This document shows positions 1 to 9,631 of a DNA stretch of 64,000 nucleotides, in pieces. The notes beneath the pieces were generated by a model. The model was given only the letters and a program-made list of their open reading frames with translations. It ran no database searches and was not told the origin of the DNA. Numbering within the stretch: position 1 is the stretch's first letter; each line of letters begins with the position of its first letter. The translations under genes were made by a program, and so were the position numbers. The stretch spans positions 372,001 to 436,000 of the forward strand of contig NZ_CP128185.1 of NCBI RefSeq assembly GCF_030316135.1, written 5' to 3'. Origin of the DNA: Aliiglaciecola sp. LCG003 (GTDB lineage Bacteria; Pseudomonadota; Gammaproteobacteria; Enterobacterales; Alteromonadaceae).

Positions 1-1
1 A

Positions 2-3000
2 ACCTTACCGCCAAGTTTGAACTTTAGTCATCCCAATCCAGTTATTAATTTTGAACAAACTCCCTTTTATGTAAATCACAGTTGCAAGCCGTGGCAAGCA
101 GGGCCTTTTCCAAGAAGAGGTGGAGTCAGCTCATTCGGTATTGGTGGCACTAACGCGCACATCATATTGGAAGAAACACCAGAGGACTTATTAATACCGC
201 TCGAAGCTGATCCGGAAGCTAGTTATCTACTCGGTTGGTCGGCTCAAAGTAAGGCTGCGTTAGATGATTATAAGCAACTTTTACTTGAGGCTCTTTTATC
301 AACAGATTGCCCCAGCATCAGGAATATAGCCTTTACGCTGAATATTGGACGAGAGCGATTCTCCCATCGACGGGCAATGATTTGTCAAAACACTCAGCAG
401 GCAATTGACATTCTTAGCTCACCGAGCTCACCGAGTTTAGTGACCGCACAAAGCTTTGGTGAATCTTCCAGTATTGGTTTTATGTTTCCTGGGCAAGGTT
501 CCCAGTATGTCAACATGGGACGTGGCCTATATCAGAATGAACCTGTGTTTGCCCAACAGGTAGACCTATGTGCCAGTATGCTACTGGCCCATATGGAGGT
601 GGATATTAGGCATATATTGTATCCAGAGCTTGGCGGACAAGTGGACCATGCAACTGATACTTTAACCCAGACCGCATTTACGCAACCAGCGCTGTTCGTG
701 ATGGGCTATGCCTTAGCTAAGTTGTGGCAATCTAAAGGTATCCAGCCTGCGGTTGTGCTAGGTCATAGCATCGGCGAATATGCTGCAGCCTGTGTAGCGG
801 GTGTGTTTAGTCTGGAAGATGCATTATTGTTAGTCGCCAAGCGAGGGGCAATGATGCAGTCATTACCCGCAGGTGATATGTTATCAGTGCGTTTGTCTGC
901 TGCACAAACCCGCCCATATTTATCTGAGGCACTTTCTATTGCTGCAATTAACTCCCCTGAGCTCTGCGTAGTGTCTGGCCCGGCAAACGACATTACTGCC
1001 GTTGCCGAATCTTTAGAGCGCCAAGGCGTAACCTGTAAACTACTGCAAACCTCCCATGGTTTCCATTCTGCCATGATGGAGCCGATGTTATCCGAATTTG
1101 AAAACCTGTTGTCTACTTGTCAGCTAAATTCTCCAAACATTGAGATGATCTCGACAGTTACCGGCAAACTCGTTGCCCCAGAGGTGGTGACAACTAAGCA
1201 ATATTGGCTCGACAATATTCGTCAGCCGGTTGATTTTGCCGCAGCAGCACAAACGCTACTCGCGCAATCAGGCCAAGTGTTTATCGAGTGTGGTCCTGGT
1301 AATACATTGAGCTCATTGTTGCGAGCTTGTGCCGACAAGCCTGCTGAGGTGAGTTGTATTAACTCATTTCGACATTCGTTGGAAGAGGTTGGCGATGATG
1401 TGTTTTTCAATGCTGCTCATGCGAAGTTATGGACTTATGGAGTTGAATTAGCTGAACCATTAATGCCTACTTCGGGTCGGCGCGTGCCCTTGCCAACCTA
1501 CCCGTTTCAACGAAAGCTATGTTGGGTCGAGCCTCAGCAGCATAGTCCTGCGGCCAATTTTAATACTCAAAAAGTTAACGTTGAGCAAAAAATGCCACTG
1601 CATCAATGGTTTTATGCGCCGACTTGGCAATCGCAAAAATTGAACTTCAAAACACCAATCACTGATCCTCAACAACGCTGGTTAGTATTATCAGAGGATG
1701 CAGAGTTTCTGCAGCAAATTAAAATCGAATTAGCGGCTCAAAAGATAGATGTTATAAGTATCGCTGAATATAGCAGTTCGGCTTCATTGGCTAATTTGGC
1801 CAAGACGCTGGGGGATTTTGTCCCAAACCATATTGTGGTAATCAATACTCGGGAAATCCGCTCTTGTGCTGAACAGCCGCCTGATTCAGCGCCGTTCTAC
1901 AATTTACTCGCCTTGTTGCAAAGTCTGCTCAGTGTATTGGATTTTAGCCAACTGCAATTCAACTATGTGAGCCGCAATGCCTGTTCGGTTAATCCTCAAA
2001 CTGAATGTATGCCGCAACGCCTCATGCCACTAGGGTTGCTGCGTAGCCTGCAAGCTGAATACGTAGGTTTAAAGGCGAGGTTTATCAATGTTAATGAACC
2101 AGCAATGATCCAAGCGACTGGACTGATAGCAGAGTGCTTAGCAGAGGATGGGCCGCTGTTAATAAATTACCAATTTGGCCAACGCTGGACTCAACAGTTG
2201 CAGAATGTTGAATTACCACCGAGTAATACCGCCATCAGCCGACTTAGAGTAGGAGGTACCTATCTTATTACCGGTGGTCTGGGCGCCATGGGTTTGGCTT
2301 TTGCTAAACATTTGGCACAACAGTACCAAGCAAATTTGATTTTACTTAGCAGAGAAGCCTTACCGCAACAAAATGAGTGGGATGCATGGTTAGCGCAGCA
2401 TCCCGAAAGCGATGGGGTTTCAAGCAAAATTCGAGCGGTTAAAGAGTTACAAGAAGTGGCTGCAAATGTCATGTCGGTAGCAGTTGACGTCGCCGATTCT
2501 GTCGGCTTAGAGAATGTGAAGAAACAGGTGCTAGAACGCTTCGGTGAGATAAATGGATTGATTCACGCCGCAGGCGTGCCCGGTGGTGGCATTATTGCGA
2601 CTATGCAACAGCAGACAATACAACAGGTGTTTTCTTCAAAGGTGATCGGAACCTGGAATCTAAATCACACATTTGCAGATATTAAGATGGACTTTATGCT
2701 GTTATGTTCATCGTTAACCTCATTTATTGACCGTCCAGGAAGAGGGGAATACAGCGCAGCGAATTACTATTTGGATGGCTTCGCTAACTCAGCAAATCAG
2801 TTCACTCAGACACCTGTGTTGAGCATCAATTGGGATGCCTGGTCTGGTAGTAGTATGAGTCAGACTGCTGGCGCTGAAAGTGCGCAAGAGCGCATTGAAT
2901 CTGACGAGGGAGTAGAAGCATTACTGCGTAGCCTGCAAAGTGGATGGCCGCAGGTAATTGTATCGACCCGCAACTTGTGTCCACCTAATAGTATCGAACA

Positions 3001-6000
3001 GCCTCAAGAGTCGATACAAGGTTCGGCTAGTAGTATTGAAGTTAAAGAGCATCTGCTTCAATCTGACCAACAGGTTTTTGATCCCAGCCTTACCCCAGCA
3101 CAACAAATTTTAAGCGCAATATGGCAAGACCTGCTTGGCGTTGATGATTTGTCGATCAGCGACAATTTTTTTGAATTGGGCGGTGACTCTATCGTCAGCT
3201 TACAAATGACCTCCCGGGCCGCACAAAAGGGCCTGAAGATTACCGCTAGACAGGTGTTTGAAAATCAAACTATCGAAGCACTTGCCAAATTAGTGGAAGA
3301 TCAAGTTCAAGCGCATGGTTCGCTCCAAACCGCAGACAGTGACGATCACACTTGCGAGCACCAGCCGCAACAGCTAATAACCGGTGAAACGCCATTGACG
3401 CCAATACAGTCCTGGTTCTTTGCCAATGAATTTGCCCACCCTGAACATTGGAATTTATACCATCAATTATCTTTGCCCACACTCATCAGCGCCGAGCAGC
3501 TTCGCCTAGTATTGCAGTCCATTGTGTTGCAGCATGATGTCTTGCGTAGTCAATTTATAAAAGTGAGTGATGGCTGGACGCAGAGAGTGCAGGGGGACGA
3601 ACACAAATTGGAGTTCGAGCGGATTGCCCTTAAAAGTCAAAATCAGCAGGATTTGGATACAGAGCTTGCTGCACTCATCGAGCAACAAAGCGCATCGTTA
3701 AATTTGAATGGCGGGAATTTATACCGTTTTGTAATGCTTGATAACCCATTAAATAACGATGTTACCTTGCTCATAGTGATCCATCATTTATTAGTGGATA
3801 TCGTATCATTTAATATTATTCTTGATGACATGCGAAGTGCATGGCTAGCTGTTAAAGCTGGTCGGCCGGTTAAGTTACCAGCAAAAACCATTTCATTTCA
3901 GGACTTTGCAGCAGGCTTACAGCAGTATTCAACTAGCCAGCAGTGTCAGCAAGATTATCAATACTGGCGGGAGTATGAAAATCTCACATTGTTAGGATTG
4001 CCGGTCGATTCGCAACATGGTGATAATGCAGTGTCATCCGCCAGCCAGCAAACGTTAATATTGGATAGTGCGACAACAGCCCGTATGACTAAAGGCCTAA
4101 GTAAATTGGGCATACAGGCAAAAGACGTCCTGTTGAGTACCCTAGTACTCACCTTAGCCGAATTTACAGGGCAGTCGCGTATTCTTATCGAGTTGGAGGA
4201 GCACGGTAGAGATGTGCTGCAGGATGATTATGATGTAAGCCGAACGGTGGGATGGTTTACCAAAGCCTACCCAGTGCACTTCACAGTACCAGCATTCAAC
4301 CACCCAATGGCATGTGTTTCCAGCGTGCAAAAAATGGCTGAGCAGGCAAGCGAGGTAGGCTTGAGCTATGGATTACACAAGCAGCAATTTAATGCCCAAC
4401 AAACAACTTCAAATGCTAGCGCCCCTCAAGTGGTCTTTCTCTATCAGGGAAATGTTTTACATGACGAAACCAAGGGCGAATTTACGCCATTAAAGCCATG
4501 TCAGGCTAGTCGCTATGCGCAGCAAATTCGAACACACTTGTTAGAATTTAACATCTGGATTGAGCAGGGACAGGCCCATATCAATGTGGGCTTCAGTCAT
4601 CAACGTCACGAAGCTCAAACCATTAAAGGTGTGCTAGCGTGCTTCGAGAGAATTTGCCTCCACTTGGTCGATACGCTCATGTTAGAACAAGGCTTAAGCT
4701 CGAAAGAGGTGACTAGTTCAGATGTTTTAGTGAGTAAAACCGTAGCCTCAAACAACTCATGCCTGCAGTTTCCTTTGTCATTCGCCCAGGAAAGAGTGTG
4801 GTTTCTGGAGCAGATTGAAAGCCAATCAACCTTGCATAACAAACATTCGGTATTAAAAATAAACGGTCCTGTGAAAACAGAGTATCTTCATCAAGCAATA
4901 TCCGAGCTCACAAAACAACATCAAAGCCTGCGAACGACTTTCAATAAGGTAGATGGCGAACCACGGCAATGTGTCCATCCAAACGTTGAAATAGTGATGC
5001 CCAAAGTTATCATCAGCAGTGATGAGAAAGGTAGTGTAGAAGATAAGCTGAAATTGCTATCTGAAACGGAACTCAATCAACCTTTCGACTTAGAGCGTGG
5101 TCCGTTAATTCGCCTTCGGCTGGTGGAGATTAGTCCAGACAAACATTTTTTACTTATCACCCTTCATCACATCATTATCGATGCGTGGTCTATGCAATTG
5201 TTTTTTAATCAATTAGAACGTTTGTACCATGTATTTAGCCTAGATGAATCAACTCATGCCATTGAGAAGCCAAAGCAGTATTCAGAGTTTGTTAATTGGC
5301 AGCGTGACGGCATTGATTCCAAGCCTATTGTTGAGAGCTTGGCATTCTGGCGACAAAAACTGCATGGCCTACCAACCCGCATAGAGTTGCCCACGGACCG
5401 TGTTCGTCCTGCATTGCAAACCTTTGTTGGAGACAAAGTAGATATCTCATTATCTTTGGATATGGCAGCAAAGCTGCGCAGGTTCTGTGCATCCCAAGGC
5501 GTTTCGGTTTATATGGCAATGTTGACAGTCTTTAATATTCTGCTGGCCAAATACAGTGGCCAAACTGATATTGTGGTTGGCACTCCGGTAGCAAACCGTC
5601 CACAACGAGCGTTTGAAAGCATTATTGGGCTACTGGTGAATAACCTGGTATTGCGCAGTGATTTGTCTGCTAATCCAAAATTCAGCCAGCTATTGCATCA
5701 GGTACGTTCCGATGTGCTAGATGCCAATGAACATGCAAACGTGCCATTTGAGAAAGTCGTTCAAGCGCTTAATCCGGAGCGTGATAGGAGTCAGTCTCCG
5801 CTATTTCAAGTAATGATGGTCTTTATGAACGCGCCACAAGGTAAAGCCGGTGTTCAGACAAGTCACGGTGTAAACATGCAGCCAGAGGAAATTCATAATA
5901 GGATTTCTGAATTTGATTTGAGCCTATATGTTTATGAAGAAGGTGCCAGTCAAGACGCAAAACATCAATCTTTGACGGCTTGGTTTGAATTTAATACCGC

Positions 6001-7933
6001 GTTATTCAATCATGAGCGCATCTCCCTAATGGCGGACCATTACATTCATTTGTTAGATCAGGTGTTAGACGATGCGAACGTTGCAATCGACAATTTGCAG
6101 TTGATGTCGCCTCTTCAGATCGAACAGCAGGTAAGGGATTGGAAAGGTAAGTCAGTTGAATTGACTGATGTTCACAAATTAGAACTGCAATTGGAGCAAT
6201 TACTGTGCGCGAGCTTTATTACTCAGGGAACCGCAGAAGCGCTTCGTTGTGGTGACGACATACTGACTTACCAACAACTTGATCTCGACTCTAAAAGTTT
6301 GGCTCGCCAACTCCAAACCATGGGCGTTGGTCCAGAGGTGCCGGTAGCCATCTTTATCCAACGTAGCACCGACATGCTAGTCGCGATGCTCGCAGTTTTA
6401 CGGGCAGGGGGATGCTATGTCCCATTAGATCCAAGCTTTCCTGCCGATCGCATCGACTATATGTTGAAAGACTCAGAGTCCAAGTTAGTACTTACTACAG
6501 GATCGTTGCAAAGCTCTCTGCCTGACAATAATTGCCAGTTGTTGATTAAAGAACGTTGGCCCAAATTTGTGCAGCATCAAGATGATATTGTCTGTCATGC
6601 CAAACCTGAAAATCTGGCATACGTGATTTATACCTCGGGTTCGACCGGGCTACCGAAAGGGGTGCGAATTGAGCGTCGAAACGTGATCAATTTTTTACTT
6701 AGTATGGCTCAACAGCCAGGTTTAGACAGCAAAGATACCTTTGTGGCCGTCACCACTATTAGTTTCGATATTCATGTTCTGGAGTTGTGGCTGCCGCTTA
6801 TGGTAGGCGCTCGTTTGGTTATTGCCAATTCACAGCAAGCGTCGGATGGACATGCCTTGCTAGCTTTACTTAAAAATAGCCATGCCACGGCGATGCAGGC
6901 GACACCAGCAACATGGCATTTGTTACTGCAATGTGGATGGCAACACCCACTCCATATTAAAGCGCTATGTGGTGGCGAGCCACTGACCGAAGCATTGTGT
7001 AACAAGCTGATGTCGCTGACCGATTCAGTGTGGAATATGTATGGGCCGACAGAAACCTGTGTGTGGTCATCAGTTGAGAAAATTGTTGATAGTGACGAGC
7101 TGATTACGGTTGGCCGACCTATTGCAAATACACAGTTTTATATAGTTGATAAAAGCATGAATTTACTACCCGCTGGGATTTCCGGTGAACTATTAATTGG
7201 TGGAGCTGGTGTGGTAAGGGATTACTTCAAGCGAGAGGATTTAAACGCACAGCAATTTGTCTTCAATCCAATAAAGTCTATTGAAACGGGTAAAGTATAT
7301 CGAACAGGAGATTCAGCCCAGTGGCTAACTGACGGTCGAGTGATTATCAAAGGACGCATTGATAATCAAGTGAAACTACGGGGTTATCGTATTGAGTTGG
7401 GTGAAATTGAGACTCGCTTACGTCAACATGAAGATGTCAAAGATGCGGTGGTGGCGCTGCGGGGTGAAGCAGAAAATATACGGTTAGTGGCATGGTTGAA
7501 GGGGAATGATAATTCACTTCCAAGTAACGCTTCCTTGCGTGCATTTCTGCAACTAAAGCTACCAGATTACATGCTTCCAGCTGTATTTGCTTGGGTAGAC
7601 GAATTTGCCATGACACCTAATAATAAAGTCGATCGTAAAGCACTGATAGAGCCTGTTTTTGAGCAGATTAATAGTAGTCAAGAGCACAAAATGCTGACAG
7701 ACGCCGAGCAATTAGTAGCTAACGTTTTTGCCCGAGTATTAAATGTTCCGCAGGTTGACAGACTCGATAATTTCTTTGATTTAGGCGGGCATTCGTTACT
7801 GTCGATGAAAGTAGTAGACCAAATTGAGCAACAATCTGGAGTGAGAATTCATCCAGGGGAGCTGTTTCAACAAAGTGTTGGGCAAATTGCAGCCATGTAT
7901 CAAGATAGTTTGATTAATGACAAGGGGCAGTAA
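2..7933 (+). CDS. Hybrid PKS/NRPS megasynthase, 5' partial (KS-AT-KR-carrier-E-C-A-PCP)
   Basis: The reading frame is already open at base 2 and encodes the end of a ketosynthase (FGIGGTNAHIILEE), so the true start lies before the window; the TTG at 17 is an internal Leu codon. Counting that codon as residue 1, the order is: KS end to ~50; malonyl-type acyltransferase ~152-440 (GHSIGEY, S251; GFHS, H350); ketoreductase ~745-930 (TGGLGAMG, YSAAN); carrier with LGGDSI, S1058; an epimerization-type condensation domain ~1125-1550 (HHLLVDIVS at H1256, EEHGRD, VGWFTKAYPV); a condensation domain ~1585-2020 (HHIIIDAWS at H1717); an adenylation domain ~2070-2560 (YTSGSTG, MYGPTET, NNKVDRKAL); and a final carrier, S2593. 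Aligned with GrsA, the adenylation pocket reads DILQLGMVWK, one or two residues from the published glycine code. The final carrier is followed only by a short tail, with no thioesterase or reductase. The product probably carries a polyketide unit followed by glycine; its identity is unknown. Confidence 0.93.
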   Translation, partial: TLPPSLNFSHPNPVINFEQTPFYVNHSCKPWQAGPFPRRGGVSSFGIGGTNAHIILEETPEDLLIPLEADPEASYLLGWSAQSKAALDDYKQLLLEALLSTDCPSIRNIAFTLNIGRERFSHRRAMICQNTQQAIDILSSPSSPSLVTAQSFGESSSIGFMFPGQGSQYVNMGRGLYQNEPVFAQQVDLCASMLLAHMEVDIRHILYPELGGQVDHATDTLTQTAFTQPALFVMGYALAKLWQSKGIQPAVVLGHSIGEYAAACVAGVFSLEDALLLVAKRGAMMQSLPAGDMLSVRLSAAQTRPYLSEALSIAAINSPELCVVSGPANDITAVAESLERQGVTCKLLQTSHGFHSAMMEPMLSEFENLLSTCQLNSPNIEMISTVTGKLVAPEVVTTKQYWLDNIRQPVDFAAAAQTLLAQSGQVFIECGPGNTLSSLLRACADKPAEVSCINSFRHSLEEVGDDVFFNAAHAKLWTYGVELAEPLMPTSGRRVPLPTYPFQRKLCWVEPQQHSPAANFNTQKVNVEQKMPLHQWFYAPTWQSQKLNFKTPITDPQQRWLVLSEDAEFLQQIKIELAAQKIDVISIAEYSSSASLANLAKTLGDFVPNHIVVINTREIRSCAEQPPDSAPFYNLLALLQSLLSVLDFSQLQFNYVSRNACSVNPQTECMPQRLMPLGLLRSLQAEYVGLKARFINVNEPAMIQATGLIAECLAEDGPLLINYQFGQRWTQQLQNVELPPSNTAISRLRVGGTYLITGGLGAMGLAFAKHLAQQYQANLILLSREALPQQNEWDAWLAQHPESDGVSSKIRAVKELQEVAANVMSVAVDVADSVGLENVKKQVLERFGEINGLIHAAGVPGGGIIATMQQQTIQQVFSSKVIGTWNLNHTFADIKMDFMLLCSSLTSFIDRPGRGEYSAANYYLDGFANSANQFTQTPVLSINWDAWSGSSMSQTAGAESAQERIESDEGVEALLRSLQSGWPQVIVSTRNLCPPNSIEQPQESIQGSASSIEVKEHLLQSDQQVFDPSLTPAQQILSAIWQDLLGVDDLSISDNFFELGGDSIVSLQMTSRAAQKGLKITARQVFENQTIEALAKLVEDQVQAHGSLQTADSDDHTCEHQPQQLITGETPLTPIQSWFFANEFAHPEHWNLYHQLSLPTLISAEQLRLVLQSIVLQHDVLRSQFIKVSDGWTQRVQGDEHKLEFERIALKSQNQQDLDTELAALIEQQSASLNLNGGNLYRFVMLDNPLNNDVTLLIVIHHLLVDIVSFNIILDDMRSAWLAVKAGRPVKLPAKTISFQDFAAGLQQYSTSQQCQQDYQYWREYENLTLLGLPVDSQHGDNAVSSASQQTLILDSATTARMTKGLSKLGIQAKDVLLSTLVLTLAEFTGQSRILIELEEHGRDVLQDDYDVSRTVGWFTKAYPVHFTVPAFNHPMACVSSVQKMAEQASEVGLSYGLHKQQFNAQQTTSNASAPQVVFLYQGNVLHDETKGEFTPLKPCQASRYAQQIRTHLLEFNIWIEQGQAHINVGFSHQRHEAQTIKGVLACFERICLHLVDTLMLEQGLSSKEVTSSDVLVSKTVASNNSCLQFPLSFAQERVWFLEQIESQSTLHNKHSVLKINGPVKTEYLHQAISELTKQHQSLRTTFNKVDGEPRQCVHPNVEIVMPKVIISSDEKGSVEDKLKLLSETELNQPFDLERGPLIRLRLVEISPDKHFLLITLHHIIIDAWSMQLFFNQLERLYHVFSLDESTHAIEKPKQYSEFVNWQRDGIDSKPIVESLAFWRQKLHGLPTRIELPTDRVRPALQTFVGDKVDISLSLDMAAKLRRFCASQGVSVYMAMLTVFNILLAKYSGQTDIVVGTPVANRPQRAFESIIGLLVNNLVLRSDLSANPKFSQLLHQVRSDVLDANEHANVPFEKVVQALNPERDRSQSPLFQVMMVFMNAPQGKAGVQTSHGVNMQPEEIHNRISEFDLSLYVYEEGASQDAKHQSLTAWFEFNTALFNHERISLMADHYIHLLDQVLDDANVAIDNLQLMSPLQIEQQVRDWKGKSVELTDVHKLELQLEQLLCASFITQGTAEALRCGDDILTYQQLDLDSKSLARQLQTMGVGPEVPVAIFIQRSTDMLVAMLAVLRAGGCYVPLDPSFPADRIDYMLKDSESKLVLTTGSLQSSLPDNNCQLLIKERWPKFVQHQDDIVCHAKPENLAYVIYTSGSTGLPKGVRIERRNVINFLLSMAQQPGLDSKDTFVAVTTISFDIHVLELWLPLMVGARLVIANSQQASDGHALLALLKNSHATAMQATPATWHLLLQCGWQHPLHIKALCGGEPLTEALCNKLMSLTDSVWNMYGPTETCVWSSVEKIVDSDELITVGRPIANTQFYIVDKSMNLLPAGISGELLIGGAGVVRDYFKREDLNAQQFVFNPIKSIETGKVYRTGDSAQWLTDGRVIIKGRIDNQVKLRGYRIELGEIETRLRQHEDVKDAVVALRGEAENIRLVAWLKGNDNSLPSNASLRAFLQLKLPDYMLPAVFAWVDEFAMTPNNKVDRKALIEPVFEQINSSQEHKMLTDAEQLVANVFARVLNVPQVDRLDNFFDLGGHSLLSMKVVDQIEQQSGVRIHPGELFQQSVGQIAAMYQDSLINDKGQ

Positions 7934-7934
7934 T

Positions 7935-8750
7935 GTGAATAGACAAACTAATGCCCCACAACAGCCCTATACAGAACAGATCAAGCCTATGTTTATCGGT
8001 CTGAATGATAATGGGATTTTTGCATGCCATCATCTGGCCAACAATCATTTAGCCTACAAGGGCGCGGTAGTAATCTGTCAACCTTTAGGTCATGAATATG
8101 AACGCTGCCATCGGGGACTTAAACAATTTGCTTCAATGCTGGCGAAAATCGGTTTTGATGTACTGCGATTTGACTATCGCGGCAGCGGAGACTCAGCCGG
8201 AGATTTTCAGCAAGGGCATTTTGCACTATGGCAGCAGGATATTAACCGGGCAATTGACTTCTTTAAACAGCATTTAGGCGTACAAAATGTTGCACTCGCT
8301 GGTTTACGCTTAGGGGCTAGCTTACTCTTTAATGCGGCAGTTGAGCGGCAAGACATAAATGGCTTATGTCTATGGAGTCCATGCTTGAGTGGCGCAGAAC
8401 TATTACAGGAATGGCAAGATATTCAGCAACAGCATACCCAGACATTGGGATACACCAACAGCCCTGATAAATTGTTAGAAGTGATGGGGTTCCCTATATC
8501 TGAGCATTTTACAGCCGATTTAGAGCAGTTAAACTTGACGCCACAAAAAATTGTAGATGGATATCACAAGCCAATATGTGTGGTAACTGAACTCAATCAA
8601 CTATGGCAACAAACCGATGCAACTACGTCATCTATGACGCTGATTTCAGCTCACAGCAGTAATATTTGGCGCCAGCAAGCGATGCAGGCACGTGTACCCA
8701 TGTCATTATTAAAAAGCATGACGCAATGGCTGGAAGGAGTAGCGGGATGA
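7935..8750 (+). CDS. Alpha/beta hydrolase, exosortase A system-associated hydrolase 2 type
   Basis: This is an alpha/beta-hydrolase-fold protein of about 271 residues. The GTG at 7935 is preferred because AAGGGG lies about 7 bases upstream; the alternative ATG at 7917 has no ribosome-binding site and would overlap the megasynthase by 17 bases. The strand and helix pattern (QPLGHEYERCHRG, RFDYRGSGDS) is typical of the fold. At the nucleophile elbow the sequence is GLRLGA (G123 to A128), so arginine stands where the catalytic serine belongs. As I recall the family, that GLRLG elbow is characteristic of exosortase A-associated hydrolase 2, so this is a family trait and not local damage. It is translationally close to the megasynthase and overlaps the next hydrolase gene, so it is probably part of the biosynthetic operon. 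Its reaction is unknown; release or transfer of the chain from the final carrier is possible but inferred. Confidence 0.8.
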   Translation: MNRQTNAPQQPYTEQIKPMFIGLNDNGIFACHHLANNHLAYKGAVVICQPLGHEYERCHRGLKQFASMLAKIGFDVLRFDYRGSGDSAGDFQQGHFALWQQDINRAIDFFKQHLGVQNVALAGLRLGASLLFNAAVERQDINGLCLWSPCLSGAELLQEWQDIQQQHTQTLGYTNSPDKLLEVMGFPISEHFTADLEQLNLTPQKIVDGYHKPICVVTELNQLWQQTDATTSSMTLISAHSSNIWRQQAMQARVPMSLLKSMTQWLEGVAG

Positions 8751-9631
8751 ATGAGGAAGCGTTATTGGTAGGACCAACCAATAGTTTGGTTGCGGTTTTC
8801 ACACCATCTCAAAGGGAAAATCGGTTAATCAGCAAGCAAAAAACTGCAGTACTGTTACTTAATTCTGGACTGATACATCATGCCGGACCCGGACGGATAT
8901 ACACGCAACTGGCAAGGAACTTAGCTCAACAGGGAAGCTCCGTCATCCGTTTTGATTTATCTGGCATAGGTGATAGCGTTGCTCGTCAAGACAACTTATC
9001 TATTTACCAAATTGCCACCCAAGAACCTGCCGAAGTGATGGATTATCTGCAAAAAAGAGGGTTTGAACGCTTTATTCTAGTCGGTATTTGTTCGGGCGCA
9101 TATTGTGCGTTTAAGACTGCTTTAGTCGATGAGCGAGTTGTGGGAATCGGATTAGTTAACTATCAGGATGATACCGCGAATGACGAACTGGCTAGTCAGG
9201 CTTGGGCAAAACGCTATTGGACTGATTCTGTGTTTCGAATCGGAGCTTGGAAGAATTTGATCAGTGGTAAAGTTAATTATCGACGTCTTATTTCTACACT
9301 TACTCGTCCATTTGAAACATCAAAGGACCCATTATCCAGCAAAAATGCCAGTGAGAAATCTACCCCTAGTTTTAGTCAGGAGTTAGATATTCTATTGTCT
9401 CGCAACACCTCGGTATTGATGTTGATGTCGGGATTAGATATCAGTCAGCAATTTTTATCAGTATTAATCGGCGATAAACTTGATGCTTATAGGCAAAATA
9501 GTTTAATGGACTTTCAGGTGGTTGACGGTGCTGATCATTTATTTACCAACCTGTCTCATCAACATCAGTTTATTCAGGTTGTGAGCGACTGGGTCCAGCA
9601 TAAATTTGAATCAAGACCTGAGTCATTTTAG
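8747..9631 (+). CDS. Alpha/beta hydrolase, exosortase A system-associated hydrolase 1 type
   Basis: About 294 residues from the ATG at 8747, which overlaps the previous stop as ATGA and has AAGGAG at 8734-8739. A longer frame open back to 8666 lies inside the upstream gene and is not needed. The fold is recognisable from LNSGLIHHAGPGR, RFDLSGIGDS and the elbow GICSGA (G113 to A118), where cysteine 115 replaces the usual serine nucleophile; GADHLF near the C-terminus may carry the catalytic histidine. The cysteine-elbow form matches exosortase A-associated hydrolase 1, and the pair of types 1 and 2 is usually found together. Here they follow a PKS/NRPS gene, not an exosortase locus. Its stop overlaps the convergent phosphopantetheinyl transferase stop by 4 bases. 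Substrate unknown; a trans-acting release or editing role is inferred. Confidence 0.8.
   Translation: MNEEALLVGPTNSLVAVFTPSQRENRLISKQKTAVLLLNSGLIHHAGPGRIYTQLARNLAQQGSSVIRFDLSGIGDSVARQDNLSIYQIATQEPAEVMDYLQKRGFERFILVGICSGAYCAFKTALVDERVVGIGLVNYQDDTANDELASQAWAKRYWTDSVFRIGAWKNLISGKVNYRRLISTLTRPFETSKDPLSSKNASEKSTPSFSQELDILLSRNTSVLMLMSGLDISQQFLSVLIGDKLDAYRQNSLMDFQVVDGADHLFTNLSHQHQFIQVVSDWVQHKFESRPESF

Noticed and set aside
17-19. TTG as start of the megasynthase
   Set aside because: The frame is open upstream to the window edge and encodes TLPPSLNF, the usual ketosynthase sequence at this place, so the gene is simply truncated.
7917-7919. ATG start for hydrolase 2
   Set aside because: No ribosome-binding site and a larger overlap; the GTG at 7935 has AAGGGG at good spacing.
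8666-8746. N-terminal extension of hydrolase 1
   Set aside because: Lies inside the upstream coding region; the ATG at 8747 has AAGGAG and overlaps the stop as ATGA.
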